From positions 86,507 through 150,506 of the forward strand of contig NZ_FOYF01000004.1 in the NCBI RefSeq assembly GCF_900115925.1: DNA of 64,000 nucleotides, read 5' to 3'. The DNA comes from Bacillus sp. cl95 (GTDB taxonomy: Bacteria > Bacillota > Bacilli > Bacillales > Cytobacillaceae). The notes below the pieces were generated by a model. The model was given only the letters and a program-made list of their open reading frames with translations, made no database searches and was not told the DNA's origin. Numbering within the stretch: the first letter of the stretch is position 1; each line of letters opens with the position of its first letter. Of the stretch, positions 52,101 through 60,366 are shown one piece after another. Made by a program: the position numbers and the translations under genes.

Positions 52101-54017
52101 ATGAGTGCGGAAGCAAAGGAATTAACCAAAAACACATTAGATACCAGCTTTCTTGAAAAATTGAAGCTACATGCCGAATTAATTGCAGCTATTGCATGTG
52201 GAATTTTAATCGTAATTGGTTGGTTCTTGGATAAAAACGGTACAGAAACATCAGCCGTCATTGCTTATATTCTGGCATTTGTTATTGGTGGTTTTGCCAA
52301 AGCAAAAGAAGGTATTGAAGAGACCATTGAAAATAGAGAACTGAACGTTGAAATGCTGATGATATTTGCTGCAATCGGTTCAGCTATTATCGGATACTGG
52401 ACCGAGGGTGCCATTCTTATTTTCATATTCGCGGTCAGCGGTGCTCTTGAAACTTACACCATGAACAAAAGCCATAAAGAAATTTCGGCCCTCATGGATT
52501 TGCAGCCTGAAGAAGCTTTATTACTTTTGAATGGTGAAGAAAGAAAAGTATCTGTTAGAGACCTTAAGATTGGTGATCAGATTCTTGTTAAGGCGGGAGA
52601 GAGAGTACCTTCGGACGGGATCATCATAAACGGCTCCACAAATATTGACGAAGCCGCTATCACTGGTGAATCCATGCCAGTTGATAAAAGCATTCAGGAC
52701 GAAGTTTTTGCAGGAACGGTTAATCTTACCGGGTCAATAACAGTCCGTATCAGCAAGCCGAGTAGTGAAACTCTTTTTCAAAAAATAATAACGCTCGTGC
52801 AATCTGCCCAAAGCGAGCGGTCCCCATCGCAATTATTTATTGAAAAATTTGAAGGTACGTATGTAAAAATCGTCCTCTTATTGGTTTTATTGATGATGTT
52901 TCTCCCCCACTTCCTTTTGGGATGGAACTGGAATGAAACATTATACCGAGCGATGATTTTACTTGTAGTCGCATCCCCATGTGCCCTCGTAGCCTCCATC
53001 ATGCCTGCAACATTATCGGCAATCTCGAATGGGGCTCGTCACGGAATCTTGTTCAAAGGCGGCGTACATTTAGAAAACTTAAGTAACCTCAAGGCTATTG
53101 CCTTCGATAAAACAGGAACACTAACAAAAGGGAAACCTGAAGTGACCGAAGTCGTTTTACACCAACATTTCGAAAGCAATACGTTATTTTGGAAAATTGC
53201 CTGTATAGAAAATCAATCCAACCACCCTCTTGCACAATCCATCGTCAAATATGCCAGAAATCATTTCGATCAAGAACTCGTTCAACCCGATCAGATTGAA
53301 GACGTGGCCGGATGGGGTGTACGCGCACAAATCGATGGTGAAGCGTGGAAAATAGGGAAAGCCGATTTTGTTGGTTTAGAAGAAGCAGCCACGTTCGCAA
53401 ACGGTAAAGAAGTAACATTTGCTTCCGAAGGAAACACTGTCGTGTATGTGAGCAACCAAGAAAAAGTCGTTGCTATGATCGCCCTTAAAGATAACGTTCG
53501 TGAAGAAACCCAAATGGCGATTGAACACCTTAGAAATCAAGGAATTTACACAGTGATGCTGACTGGAGACAGTGAAAAGACTGCCAAAGCTATTGCGAGC
53601 CAAAGTCATGTGGATCGTTATTATGCAGAATGTCTCCCAGATCAAAAAGTGGACCAACTAAGAAAGTTAAAAGAAGAATACAAAACAGTTGCAATGGTCG
53701 GGGATGGAATCAATGACGCTCCTGCCTTAGCGCTAGCGAATGTCGGAATCGCGATGGGAGAAGGCACGGATGTTGCACTTGAAACGGCAGATGTCGTCCT
53801 CATGAAAAATGATCTACCAAGAATTGCTGAAGCGATCGATCTTTCAAAACGAATGAACCGTATCATCAAGCAGAATGTCATTTTCTCCATCTCGGTTATC
53901 ATGCTTTTGATTTCTTCAAACTTCTTGCAAGTCCTCGACTTGCCATATGGCGTCATCGGCCATGAGGGTAGTACAATACTTGTCATCTTGAATAGCTTAA
54001 GATTGCTGCGGTCATAA
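52101..54017 (+). CDS. pfeT: P1B-4 type metal-exporting ATPase (PfeT-like)
   Basis: 638 residues. Key parts: actuator TGES (AAITGESMPVDK), SPC motif in the membrane (ASPCALVAS, Ser in place of the first Cys of CPC), phosphorylation DKTGTLTKG and GDGINDAPAL. The last helix contains HEGST, which together with SPC defines the P1B-4 group (Fe2+/Co2+/Zn2+). There is no N-terminal heavy-metal-associated domain, as in B. subtilis PfeT (ZosA), an Fe2+ exporter. AGGGAG precedes the ATG. The gene ends at a strong terminator. Confidence 0.88.
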   Translation: MSAEAKELTKNTLDTSFLEKLKLHAELIAAIACGILIVIGWFLDKNGTETSAVIAYILAFVIGGFAKAKEGIEETIENRELNVEMLMIFAAIGSAIIGYWTEGAILIFIFAVSGALETYTMNKSHKEISALMDLQPEEALLLLNGEERKVSVRDLKIGDQILVKAGERVPSDGIIINGSTNIDEAAITGESMPVDKSIQDEVFAGTVNLTGSITVRISKPSSETLFQKIITLVQSAQSERSPSQLFIEKFEGTYVKIVLLLVLLMMFLPHFLLGWNWNETLYRAMILLVVASPCALVASIMPATLSAISNGARHGILFKGGVHLENLSNLKAIAFDKTGTLTKGKPEVTEVVLHQHFESNTLFWKIACIENQSNHPLAQSIVKYARNHFDQELVQPDQIEDVAGWGVRAQIDGEAWKIGKADFVGLEEAATFANGKEVTFASEGNTVVYVSNQEKVVAMIALKDNVREETQMAIEHLRNQGIYTVMLTGDSEKTAKAIASQSHVDRYYAECLPDQKVDQLRKLKEEYKTVAMVGDGINDAPALALANVGIAMGEGTDVALETADVVLMKNDLPRIAEAIDLSKRMNRIIKQNVIFSISVIMLLISSNFLQVLDLPYGVIGHEGSTILVILNSLRLLRS

Positions 54018-54019
54018 AT

Positions 54020-54056
54020 AAGTAAGGCGCTCCTCATTAAGAGGAGCGCCTTACTT
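54020..54056 (+). terminator. P-type ATPase gene terminator
   Basis: Perfect 16-bp stem AAGTAAGGCGCTCCTC / GAGGAGCGCCTTACTT with an ATTAA loop. Confidence 0.88.
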
Positions 54057-54087
54057 ACAAAATGATATTAAATCTAAACGAAGACAA

Positions 54088-54233
54088 CTGTCTAGCTCCA
54101 GCGCCCAGCTCCTCGGGGTTGTTTCCAGAAGCCGAAACAACCTCGGTCATAAGCCCAATCACTCCAGAAATCAGGATTTCCTGCGTGATTTGGCTTATGC
54201 CTGTCGGGGCTAACAAGGGCGCTTCCGCTTTTC
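54088..54233. repeat. Dispersed long repeat, copy 1 (orientation inverse to copy 2)
   Basis: Begins CTGTCTAGCTCCAGCGCCC and ends GGGCGCTTCCGCTTTTC; the termini are partly complementary. Its inverse complement matches copy 2 (56206-56411) over both ends, but lacks ~60 internal bases. Contains an inner AAATC...GATTT dyad. Similar elements are known to me from many Bacillus genomes. Confidence 0.85.
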
Positions 54234-54236
54234 TAC

Positions 54237-54341
54237 TTAATGATATCCGTTCTGTCCGTTAGCTGAGCCGGATGTTTTTTGTGTTGGCTTGTTCTTACCC
54301 TTTTGCTTTGTGCCGCCATCTTTTTTCGTATGTTTAGTCAT
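54237..54341 (-). CDS. Small basic Lys/Gly/Asn-rich protein (34 aa)
   Basis: ATG at 54341 with GAGGT at suitable spacing, TAA at 54237. The 34 residues begin MTKHTKKDGG and are basic with Gly, Asn and Thr. The size and composition resemble minor small acid-soluble spore proteins, but the identity is unproven. It is an independently preceded gene, not a shadow of another frame, and abuts the repeat at 54088-54233. Confidence 0.55.
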   Translation of the reverse strand: MTKHTKKDGGTKQKGKNKPTQKTSGSANGQNGYH

Positions 54342-54377
54342 TCGAATGTACCTCACTTTGGGAGAATTTATTTTAGA

Positions 54378-54414
54378 GAAACACTCCAAGCATATGTGCT
54401 CAGAGAGGTGTTTC
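54378..54414. terminator. Hairpin downstream of the YihY-type gene
   Basis: GAAACAC (54378-54384) pairs with GTGTTTC (54408-54414) around an inner GCATATGTGC palindrome. The T tail is short. Confidence 0.45.
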
Positions 54415-54471
54415 CCTCATTAGTTTTAACCTTTCTCCACATTTCATGAAGGGTAAAAAAAGGAAGGCCGA

Positions 54472-55299
54472 TTAACAGCCATCCTTTTTATGATCACTAT
54501 AAAAAGCATTAATTTCTCCGCCGAGGACAATGATGAATCCTGATAAGTAAAGCCAAACCATCAGTACGATAATTCCCCCTACCCCACCGTATGTTGCAGA
54601 GTAATTTCCAAAGCTCCCGACGTAAAAAGAGAATCCTAAAGATACGACGATCCAACCAATTGTTGCAAACAGCGCTCCTGGAAAAGCACTACGACAGCGC
54701 ATCTTGACGTTTGGAGCTATCCAATAAAGCCCCGTAAAGATTAAGAAAAGAATGATGGCACTCACAAGCCATCTTAATAATCCCCAAATTGTCAGGAATT
54801 GGTCAGAAAAACCAAACTGCGAAAATAGAAACAAGCCTATTTCTTTCCCAAACACAGGAAGTACTAATGCAACAATAAACACCAATATCATGCCGAATGT
54901 AAGTAAGATTGCGGTTCCTCTTGCAACGATGAACGAACGACTTTCTTCAACATCATAGGCTTTGTTGAATGCCCTGACAATCGCATTAATACCATTAGAT
55001 GCGGACCATATCGTACCGATGATACCAAAAGAAAGTAAACCGCCACTTCGATTGTCCATGACATCTTTCAGGTTTTTTTCGATTAAATCCATTGCTTCTC
55101 CTGGAGCAAAGTCACTCAAAATACCAAGTATATCCCTTTGAGGGATTGGTAAATATGGCAACAAAGTAAATAGGAAAATGAGAAGCGGAAACAAAGAGAG
55201 CAAGAAAAAATAGGCCAATTGTGCTGCTAACCCTGGCAAATCATCTCCTTGAATCCTTGCCCACAACTCTTTTAAAAGAGATTTGTCCATTTTTCTCAT
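54472..55299 (-). CDS. YihY/BrkB family membrane protein (YfkH position)
   Basis: 275 residues from the ATG at 55299, with AGAGGTGA upstream; the longer frame to 55491 runs through the neighbouring YtxH gene and is not real. Six membrane helices; LPGLAAQLAYFFLLSLFPLLIF and the SATYGGVGGIIVLMVWLYLSG segment identify the YihY/BrkB family. Older annotations as ribonuclease BN are not supported for this family. B. subtilis YfkH has the same length. Confidence 0.9.
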   Translation of the reverse strand: MRKMDKSLLKELWARIQGDDLPGLAAQLAYFFLLSLFPLLIFLFTLLPYLPIPQRDILGILSDFAPGEAMDLIEKNLKDVMDNRSGGLLSFGIIGTIWSASNGINAIVRAFNKAYDVEESRSFIVARGTAILLTFGMILVFIVALVLPVFGKEIGLFLFSQFGFSDQFLTIWGLLRWLVSAIILFLIFTGLYWIAPNVKMRCRSAFPGALFATIGWIVVSLGFSFYVGSFGNYSATYGGVGGIIVLMVWLYLSGFIIVLGGEINAFYSDHKKDGC

Positions 55300-55321
55300 C
55301 CTATCACCTCTTGTGTGCTCA

Positions 55322-55774
55322 CTATTGAAGATTTCTTTTTCCATAAAGACTTTCTGTTTCCATTTGGTGGTCAAGTACTCGTCCGTTGGTTCGTTCATTT
55401 GCTTTGCCATTTGGATATTCAATGACATTTCCGCTTGGCTCACTGGGTGTCTTATCTGGAAGAATAAATGCATCCTTCGTTTCTTTGACAATTTCAGCTA
55501 CTTGCGGAGCCATTTCGCGAATCTCTTCGATTTTACTTGTCACGTAATTAAATTCTTCTGTTACATTTTGAATCGTTGATTTGATTTTTCCGGTTACATC
55601 TTTCACTTGTTCTGTCACTTCATCCGGATGCTTCATCATATAGGAAATATTAGTTCCTGCTTTTCGGCAGCTTTCTGTGACGGATTGCCTCGTTTGCTTG
55701 TCTAATAATGTGACTGCCCCTCCTGCAATTGCTCCATAAAGGACACCTTTCCAAAACTTGCTTGTACCAGCCAT
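55322..55774 (-). CDS. YtxH domain protein
   Basis: 150 residues with AAAGGAG before the ATG. A Gly-rich membrane segment (SKFWKGVLYGAIAGGAVTLLD) is followed by heptad-rich helices to about residue 100 and an acidic/Asn-rich tail. Its gene lies 22 bp upstream of the YihY-type gene on the same strand, so the two probably form a unit. Second YtxH of the window; see 44637. Confidence 0.85.
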   Translation of the reverse strand: MAGTSKFWKGVLYGAIAGGAVTLLDKQTRQSVTESCRKAGTNISYMMKHPDEVTEQVKDVTGKIKSTIQNVTEEFNYVTSKIEEIREMAPQVAEIVKETKDAFILPDKTPSEPSGNVIEYPNGKANERTNGRVLDHQMETESLYGKRNLQ

Positions 55775-55970
55775 TTTTCTCTCTCCTTTTATATAATGAA
55801 TTATTTGCGTCTAAATCCTAAATGTTTGCTATTAATCTTCCCGATTTTAAGAACAGCGAAACATGCTCACTAACTTGTGATGACGAATCCGAACTCGAAT
55901 CTATACTTTCATTGACTTTTAAACCTAATCGTGGAAAGATGAGATTATGACGTATGAAAGGATGAATATC

Positions 55971-56195
55971 TTGAATCTTTCCGAAAAATCCACTGAAAAT
56001 GTAGAATATATGATCGAGAAAATTAAAGAAAAACTAAGAGTACTTAACTTTGGAGCTATTAAGCCTTCTCATTTTGATGGAGATATGTATGAAGAACTAA
56101 AGGATATATATGAAATGGTTATGAGAAAAAATTCCTTTAGCCCAAGTGAAATGCAGGCATTGGCAGAAGAACTCGGCAACCTGCGTAAACAATAA
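55971..56195 (+). CDS. yfkK: DUF1128 family protein (YfkK)
   Basis: 74 residues if started at the TTG at 55971, eight bases after AAAGGA; an ATG at 55947 with GGAAAG upstream would add eight residues. The core [20 protein letters not shown] and [29 protein letters not shown] correspond to my memory of DUF1128 (YfkK, 71 aa). Unknown function; the synteny fits yfkK. Confidence 0.85.
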   Translation: MNLSEKSTENVEYMIEKIKEKLRVLNFGAIKPSHFDGDMYEELKDIYEMVMRKNSFSPSEMQALAEELGNLRKQ

Positions 56196-56205
56196 GTTAT
56201 TTTAA

Positions 56206-56411
56206 GAAAAGCGCAAGCGCCCTGTTTAGCCCCGACAGGCATAAGACGAAGCGCGCAGTACATCCTCGAAAAGGCTATCGCCTTTTCTTCGTGCGATGAT
56301 GATGCTGCCGAAGCGTTCCTTGTCCTGATTTCTGGAGCGATTTGGCTTATGACCGAGGTTGTTTCGGCTTCTGGAAACAACCCCGAGGGGCTGGGCGCTG
56401 GAGCTAGACAG
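56206..56411. repeat. Dispersed long repeat, copy 2
   Basis: Begins GAAAAGCGCAAGCGCCC and ends GCTGGAGCTAGACAG. The outer parts match the inverse complement of copy 1; the centre has ~60 extra bases including a GAAAAGGC/GCCTTTTC hairpin. A 103-codon minus-strand frame inside it is not a gene. Confidence 0.88.
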
Positions 56412-56463
56412 CTATCTCCGTTAAATTTTTATACTTTCTTCTCTAGTATAGGTAAACAGGTCA

Positions 56464-57468
56464 TTACTGATCTGTTTTTTCTTTTTCTTCGACCAATACA
56501 CTTGTGATAAGCATTGTATGATTCTCAGCGAGCGAAATTTCTTCATTTGTGTCCAGATAGCGAATGTATGGCCTTTGTACATTCGATTTAATTTTTGTCA
56601 CAATCGCCATTCGACCATTATTAATCATCACTTTTGTCCCCGGTGTATAGGGCGGCACTTCTTGCACAAATAGTTGGACAAGATCCGTAGTAAACATCTT
56701 TCCGCTTTGAGTCATGATCCATTCCATTGCTTCATGTGGTGGCATATTTTCATCGGAAAGCAGCTGATCAAAAGTATTACTAATGGCGCAAATTTGTGCA
56801 AATTCATGAATCTGACTTTGATCTAATCCTCTTGGGTACCCACTTCCGTCTGCCCTTTCATGATGCTGGAATGCCACGTGTGCAGAGAGCAAACTCAATT
56901 CTCTCTGTCTCCTTAAAAAATCAAAACCAGCTTGCGGGTGATCTTCACCATTGCCCACGATAATCCTACCGATATCATGTACCAACGTCCCTAATGCCAA
57001 ATCTTTTACTTGCAATTGTGGTAAATTCATCTTTTTTGCTAACTGTAAGCTTAGCAAGGTTACATTTACACAATGGGCAGCTTCTCTTAGTTCTTCTGCT
57101 AATGAAGATGCCGGAATTAAGACAATCGCTTTTCGCTTGGACACTTCATCCAGAAGCTTAACAACCAATCTTTGAAGTTCACGGAGCGGAAACTCTGTTT
57201 TGGCCGTCATGACTGTCTGATAGGCAGCCTGAACTGTTTGTATGGCATCTATCCATGTAGGCATATCCACCATTTCCTCTAGACTAATACCAAAAGAAAC
57301 AGCATCTTCTACAAAAAGGTAGCGGATGCCCATTTGCTCAAGTCGCTTTAAGTAGGCCGGATGGATACTTCGTCCTGCTGCCAGCAAAACTCTCCTCTGC
57401 TTATCGACCACAGGTCTTGCAAGCTGCATCGTTTTCATTCGATATTCATCTATGCTTATTAATCTCAT
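56464..57468 (-). CDS. HD-GYP domain phosphodiesterase
   Basis: 334 residues. The HD-GYP domain (~150-275) contains LGTLVHDIGRII (HD pair), HHERADGSGYPRGL (HH and GYP) and ISNTFDQLLSD, all intact for cyclic di-GMP hydrolysis. The N-terminal ~130 residues are a less defined alpha/beta region. AGGGAG precedes the ATG. Placed between yfkK and map; cytosolic. Likely lowers c-di-GMP and thereby favours motility over biofilm. Confidence 0.88.
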   Translation of the reverse strand: MRLISIDEYRMKTMQLARPVVDKQRRVLLAAGRSIHPAYLKRLEQMGIRYLFVEDAVSFGISLEEMVDMPTWIDAIQTVQAAYQTVMTAKTEFPLRELQRLVVKLLDEVSKRKAIVLIPASSLAEELREAAHCVNVTLLSLQLAKKMNLPQLQVKDLALGTLVHDIGRIIVGNGEDHPQAGFDFLRRQRELSLLSAHVAFQHHERADGSGYPRGLDQSQIHEFAQICAISNTFDQLLSDENMPPHEAMEWIMTQSGKMFTTDLVQLFVQEVPPYTPGTKVMINNGRMAIVTKIKSNVQRPYIRYLDTNEEISLAENHTMLITSVLVEEKEKTDQ

Positions 57469-57496
57469 GATCCGCTCCCTTTGCTTTATGACGAAA

Positions 57497-58243
57497 TTAT
57501 TGTTCAGTCAAAATAATTGTTCCCTCTTTTGTAACAGCAATAGTATGTTCGTATTGTGCAGAATACTTGCCATCGATTGTTCTGGCTGTCCAGCCGTTGT
57601 CATCCATCTTTGTTTCATAGGCTCCGACGTTTACCATTGGCTCGATTGTGAATACCATTCCTTCTTTAATTCGACCGCCTTTACCTGGCAACCCAAAGTG
57701 AGGTACATCGGGTTTTTCGTGAATGACTGCTCCAATTCCGTGACCGATAAAATTACGGACAACCGAAAAGCCTTCACTTTCGACATACGATTGAATCGCA
57801 TGGCCGATATCACCAATTCTGTTTCCTGGCACTGCTTGCTCAATCCCCTTATACAATGCTTGCTTTGTTACGTTTAATAATCGTTCTGTCTCTTCTGAAA
57901 CCTGACCGACAGGATAGCTCCATGCAGAATCTGCAAGTGCCCCATTCAGATTGACGACCATATCGATTGTTACTATATCGCCTTCTTGTAAAGATTCTTT
58001 TCTAGGAAAGCCATGGCAAATTTCATCATTGATACTTGCACAAGTTGCATATTTGTATCCTTTATACCCTTTTTGTTCAGGAGCCGCACCATGTTTCTTT
58101 AGAAATTCTTCAACGAATTCATCAATTTCGATCGTTGTGATACCTGGTTTGATTAGTTTTGCAATTTCTCTATGGCAAGCAGCCAGTAATTCACCAGCTT
58201 TTTTCATATTCTCTATTTCTCGCTGAGATTTCAGTACAATCAT
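57497..58243 (-). CDS. map: Methionine aminopeptidase (MapB/YflG type)
   Basis: 248 residues from the ATG at 58243; the ORF start at 58270 would add nine residues. Metal ligands are in VTIDMVVNLNGALADSAWSYP (D, D), GHGIG (H), TIEPM (E) and YEHTIAVT (E region). Removes N-terminal Met from nascent proteins. Next to yfkM in the yfk-yfl region, fitting YflG/MapB. Confidence 0.9.
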   Translation of the reverse strand: MIVLKSQREIENMKKAGELLAACHREIAKLIKPGITTIEIDEFVEEFLKKHGAAPEQKGYKGYKYATCASINDEICHGFPRKESLQEGDIVTIDMVVNLNGALADSAWSYPVGQVSEETERLLNVTKQALYKGIEQAVPGNRIGDIGHAIQSYVESEGFSVVRNFIGHGIGAVIHEKPDVPHFGLPGKGGRIKEGMVFTIEPMVNVGAYETKMDDNGWTARTIDGKYSAQYEHTIAVTKEGTIILTEQ

Positions 58244-58349
58244 ATTTTCCCAACCTTCCTTAACCTTCATCTATATATCACTTTCATTTTATCGTTCATT
58301 TTATGATAGTGTCTTTCTTATATTAGCTTTTACAAGATATTTTTTCAAA

Positions 58350-58386
58350 AAACAATCCCTTCCGTTTTTTTAGGAAGGGATTGTTT
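58350..58386 (-). terminator. Terminator upstream of map (from PfpI side)
   Basis: Perfect 14-bp stem AAACAATCCCTTCC / GGAAGGGATTGTTT with T-rich flanks on either strand. It probably serves the PfpI-type gene (stop at 58574) on the minus strand. Confidence 0.8.
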
Positions 58387-58394
58387 TTAACTTA

Positions 58395-58502
58395 GGCTCT
58401 TTTCGTAAACTTTGTTGCTTTCACACGTAAAAGTAACAATAGGTTTCTGGATTTTTACGATTTTTTATGGATTCTTGGTTCAGGAACTTCTCGAAAAGAG
58501 CC
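58395..58502. mobile_element. Small terminal-inverted-repeat element (MITE-like)
   Basis: Perfect 11-bp termini GGCTCTTTTCG (58395-58405) and CGAAAAGAGCC (58492-58502) bracket ~86 bp without an open frame. The left end continues TAAACTTTGTTGCTTT. No clear target duplication was found. The form fits a miniature repeat mobilised in trans, though a large hairpin without transposition is possible. Confidence 0.5.
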
Positions 58503-58573
58503 CCGAAGCCATAAAGAATGCGGGATGAGGGTAGCATCCGAAAGGCAATAATCAATACGAAAACACTTTTCAC

Positions 58574-59089
58574 TTATGAGAGAAGCTTTAAGGCCTCTCT
58601 AGTGAAGGCTGGTATATCATCTGGTTGTCGACTAGTTACCAATTGGTTCTGACATACGACTACCTCTTCATCCCGAAACTTGGCACCGGCATTTTCCATA
58701 TCAACTTTAATAGATGTATAACCTGTTGCGTCACGACCGTCCAGCGTTTTCGCTGTAATTAACAATTGTGGTCCATGACAAATTGCAAATACCGGCTTTT
58801 TCGCATTCATAAACGTTTTAGCGAACGAGACGAAGCGTTCATCTGCTCGGAGTTGATCAGGTGAGAATCCTCCTGGTAAAAATAAGGCGTCAAATTGCTC
58901 TGGATTAACCTTATCGATATTTTCATCGATGACGACTGAAACCTCGTTTTGTTTTCCGGTAACCGTCTTACCTTTTTCTTTTTCAATAGTAACTACCTGA
59001 TGTCCGGCCTCTTGAAAGGCTTTCGCAGGCTCCGAATACTCTGAGTCCTCAAACATGTTTGTAACCAAACAGGCAATTTTCTTGCTCAT
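58574..59089 (-). CDS. yfkM: DJ-1/PfpI family protein (YfkM)
   Basis: 171 residues from the ATG at 59089, eight bases after AAGGAG; the ORF adds three residues earlier. The nucleophile elbow reads FAICHGPQLLI, with Cys at ~104, and conserved LFLPGGFSPDQLR. General-stress protein of the PfpI/YfkM type (B. subtilis YfkM is 172 aa), possibly a deglycase or protease-related chaperone. Cytosolic, single gene. Confidence 0.9.
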   Translation of the reverse strand: MSKKIACLVTNMFEDSEYSEPAKAFQEAGHQVVTIEKEKGKTVTGKQNEVSVVIDENIDKVNPEQFDALFLPGGFSPDQLRADERFVSFAKTFMNAKKPVFAICHGPQLLITAKTLDGRDATGYTSIKVDMENAGAKFRDEEVVVCQNQLVTSRQPDDIPAFTREALKLLS

Positions 59090-59283
59090 TACATTCACTC
59101 CTTCTTTCTGAGGTATTATTCATTATGTTGGTATTCCCTTAACTGAGAGGCGTAAACTTATAAATTTTCCAGATAAAAGGAGGCGTATTCTAGTGAATAG
59201 TCACCTTGTAATTTGACAGAGCAAAAAGTTGTCAAAAAATAAAGTTTTCCCAATAAAAATCAAAAATTCTGTCATAAATAATC

Positions 59284-59290
59284 GTTCTTT
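59284..59290 (+). promoter_or_regulatory. GTTCTTT SinR-type half site upstream of sinR
   Basis: GTTCTTT matches the SinR operator consensus GTTCTYT. It lies about 70 bp before the sinR start, so autoregulation is possible. One heptamer can occur by chance in AT-rich DNA. Confidence 0.3.
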
Positions 59291-59357
59291 ATATGGAACT
59301 TTCCATTTCGATTTGATATGATAAAAATATAAATAAGTGTAAGGTGTGTGAAGCATC

Positions 59358-59693
59358 ATGATCGGTGAACGTGTTAAAAAGCTCCGTTTAGAAAAAAGAA
59401 TGTCTTTGTCTGAGCTTGCTGACCAAGCTGGAGTCGCTAAGTCCTATTTGAGTTCTCTCGAAAGAAACTTGCAGACGAATCCATCTATCCAGTTCCTTGA
59501 GAAAATATCTGCTGTCCTAAATGTGCCAGTAGACCATTTGATATATGAACAAACCAATAAGGAAGATTTAGATACTGATTGGATGAATCTTGTTAAGGAT
59601 GCAATGGAATCTGGTGTTTCTAAAGATCAATTCCGTGAGTTCCTGGAATTTAATAAGTGGCGAGTCAAAAAAGATAACCCTTCTGGTGAATGA
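59358..59693 (+). CDS. sinR: SinR-type biofilm/motility repressor
   Basis: 111 residues, the length of B. subtilis SinR. HTH_3 domain at ~1-62 (MSLSELADQAGVAKSYLSSLERNLQTNPSIQFLEKIS) and a C-terminal multimerisation helix pair at ~75-105 (WMNLVKDAMESGVSKDQFREFLEFNKWR), the surface that SinI binds. SinR represses matrix operons and couples to motility genes. Unlike the sinI-sinR operon of B. subtilis, a SinI-like gene lies downstream on the other strand. Neither spo0A-type nor matrix genes are adjacent. Confidence 0.9.
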   Translation: MIGERVKKLRLEKRMSLSELADQAGVAKSYLSSLERNLQTNPSIQFLEKISAVLNVPVDHLIYEQTNKEDLDTDWMNLVKDAMESGVSKDQFREFLEFNKWRVKKDNPSGE

Positions 59694-59734
59694 AGCTTAA
59701 AACAATAGATAGAATTGGATATAAACACAAAAAT

Positions 59735-59764
59735 AGGCATGCTCAAGGCATGCCTTTTAATTTC
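59735..59764. terminator. Terminator between convergent sinR and sinI-like genes
   Basis: AGGCATGC / GCATGCCT (59735-59742, 59748-59755), then TTTTAATTT. A T-run on the opposite strand (AAAATA) allows termination both ways. Confidence 0.75.
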
Positions 59765-59799
59765 CCTACTTTGTCTTTAGAAGCAGTTTGGCACTGGAT

Positions 59800-59946
59800 T
59801 TATTTTTCTACTAATAGCTCCCTTGCCCCATTTTGGCTAAGAAATTCTCTGATCGTTTCTTGAGCAATACCTATCTTTTTCGCTTCCAAAATTAGTGCTA
59901 CCCATTCAACATCGACACCTTCGACCATTACTTCTTTCATAACCAT
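59800..59946 (-). CDS. sinI: SinI-like antirepressor, convergent with sinR
   Basis: 48 residues, ATG at 59946 preceded by AGGGGT, TAA at 59800. The core DVEWVALILEAKKIGIAQE... corresponds to SinI's DQEWVELMVEAKEANISPEE, followed by an IREFL segment matching IRKYL, so the two SinR-binding helices are present. SinI sequesters SinR and lifts repression. Placement on the strand opposite to sinR, 100 bp away, separates its promoter from sinR, in contrast to the sinIR operon. Too short for automatic ORF lists. Confidence 0.75.
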   Translation of the reverse strand: MVMKEVMVEGVDVEWVALILEAKKIGIAQETIREFLSQNGARELLVEK

Positions 59947-60315
59947 TTTCCCACCCCTAAAATACGTATCGTATTCCAGGCAGCCCAGCCGTCATAGCAG
60001 GCATTTACCATACTTTAGACCCGAAACTTTGCGTCCCTATTTTTCAAAAGGTTTGCCTTTTTCTGTAATTATGTACTGACTCATTTCCTAACTATAGTTT
60101 TATTATAGATAGTTCTTTTGCAGTAAGGTGTTGTTTTTTGTCAGGAATTTCTAATAATAATAAATATTTTTTATACATGGTTTACCAAAACTCTACACTT
60201 CGTAGGTTGTTTATCCTAATTTTCAGTTAATTAAACATAAAGTAGCGTATGTAAGATACATTATTTGTAAAAAAACCGAGTATAAAGTCGAAAGAATACG
60301 ATCATTCAAATAGTA
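59947..60315. other. Non-coding region upstream of the sinI-like gene
   Basis: About 370 bp, AT-rich, with a GTTCTTT heptamer at 60112-60118. It should hold the sinI promoter; no gene, clear -35/-10 pair or RNA structure stood out. Confidence 0.4.
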
Positions 60316-60366
60316 AATTGTGAATACGAAAAGTGCGATAGTATCGCACTTTTCATATTCACAATT
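60316..60366 (-). terminator. Ferritin gene terminator
   Basis: AAAAGTGCGATA pairs with TATCGCACTTTT, extended by TGTGAATA/TATTCACA. It overlaps the ferritin stop codon; T runs are present on the minus strand. Confidence 0.75.

Noticed and set aside
54062-54262. 66-codon plus-strand frame
   Set aside because: Translation of the dispersed repeat; not a gene.
55300-55491. Long N-terminal extension of the YihY-type frame
   Set aside because: Overlaps the YtxH gene in another frame; ATG at 55299 has AGAGGTGA upstream.
56069-56380. 103-codon minus-strand frame
   Set aside because: Lies in the long repeat and overlaps yfkK; no ribosome site.
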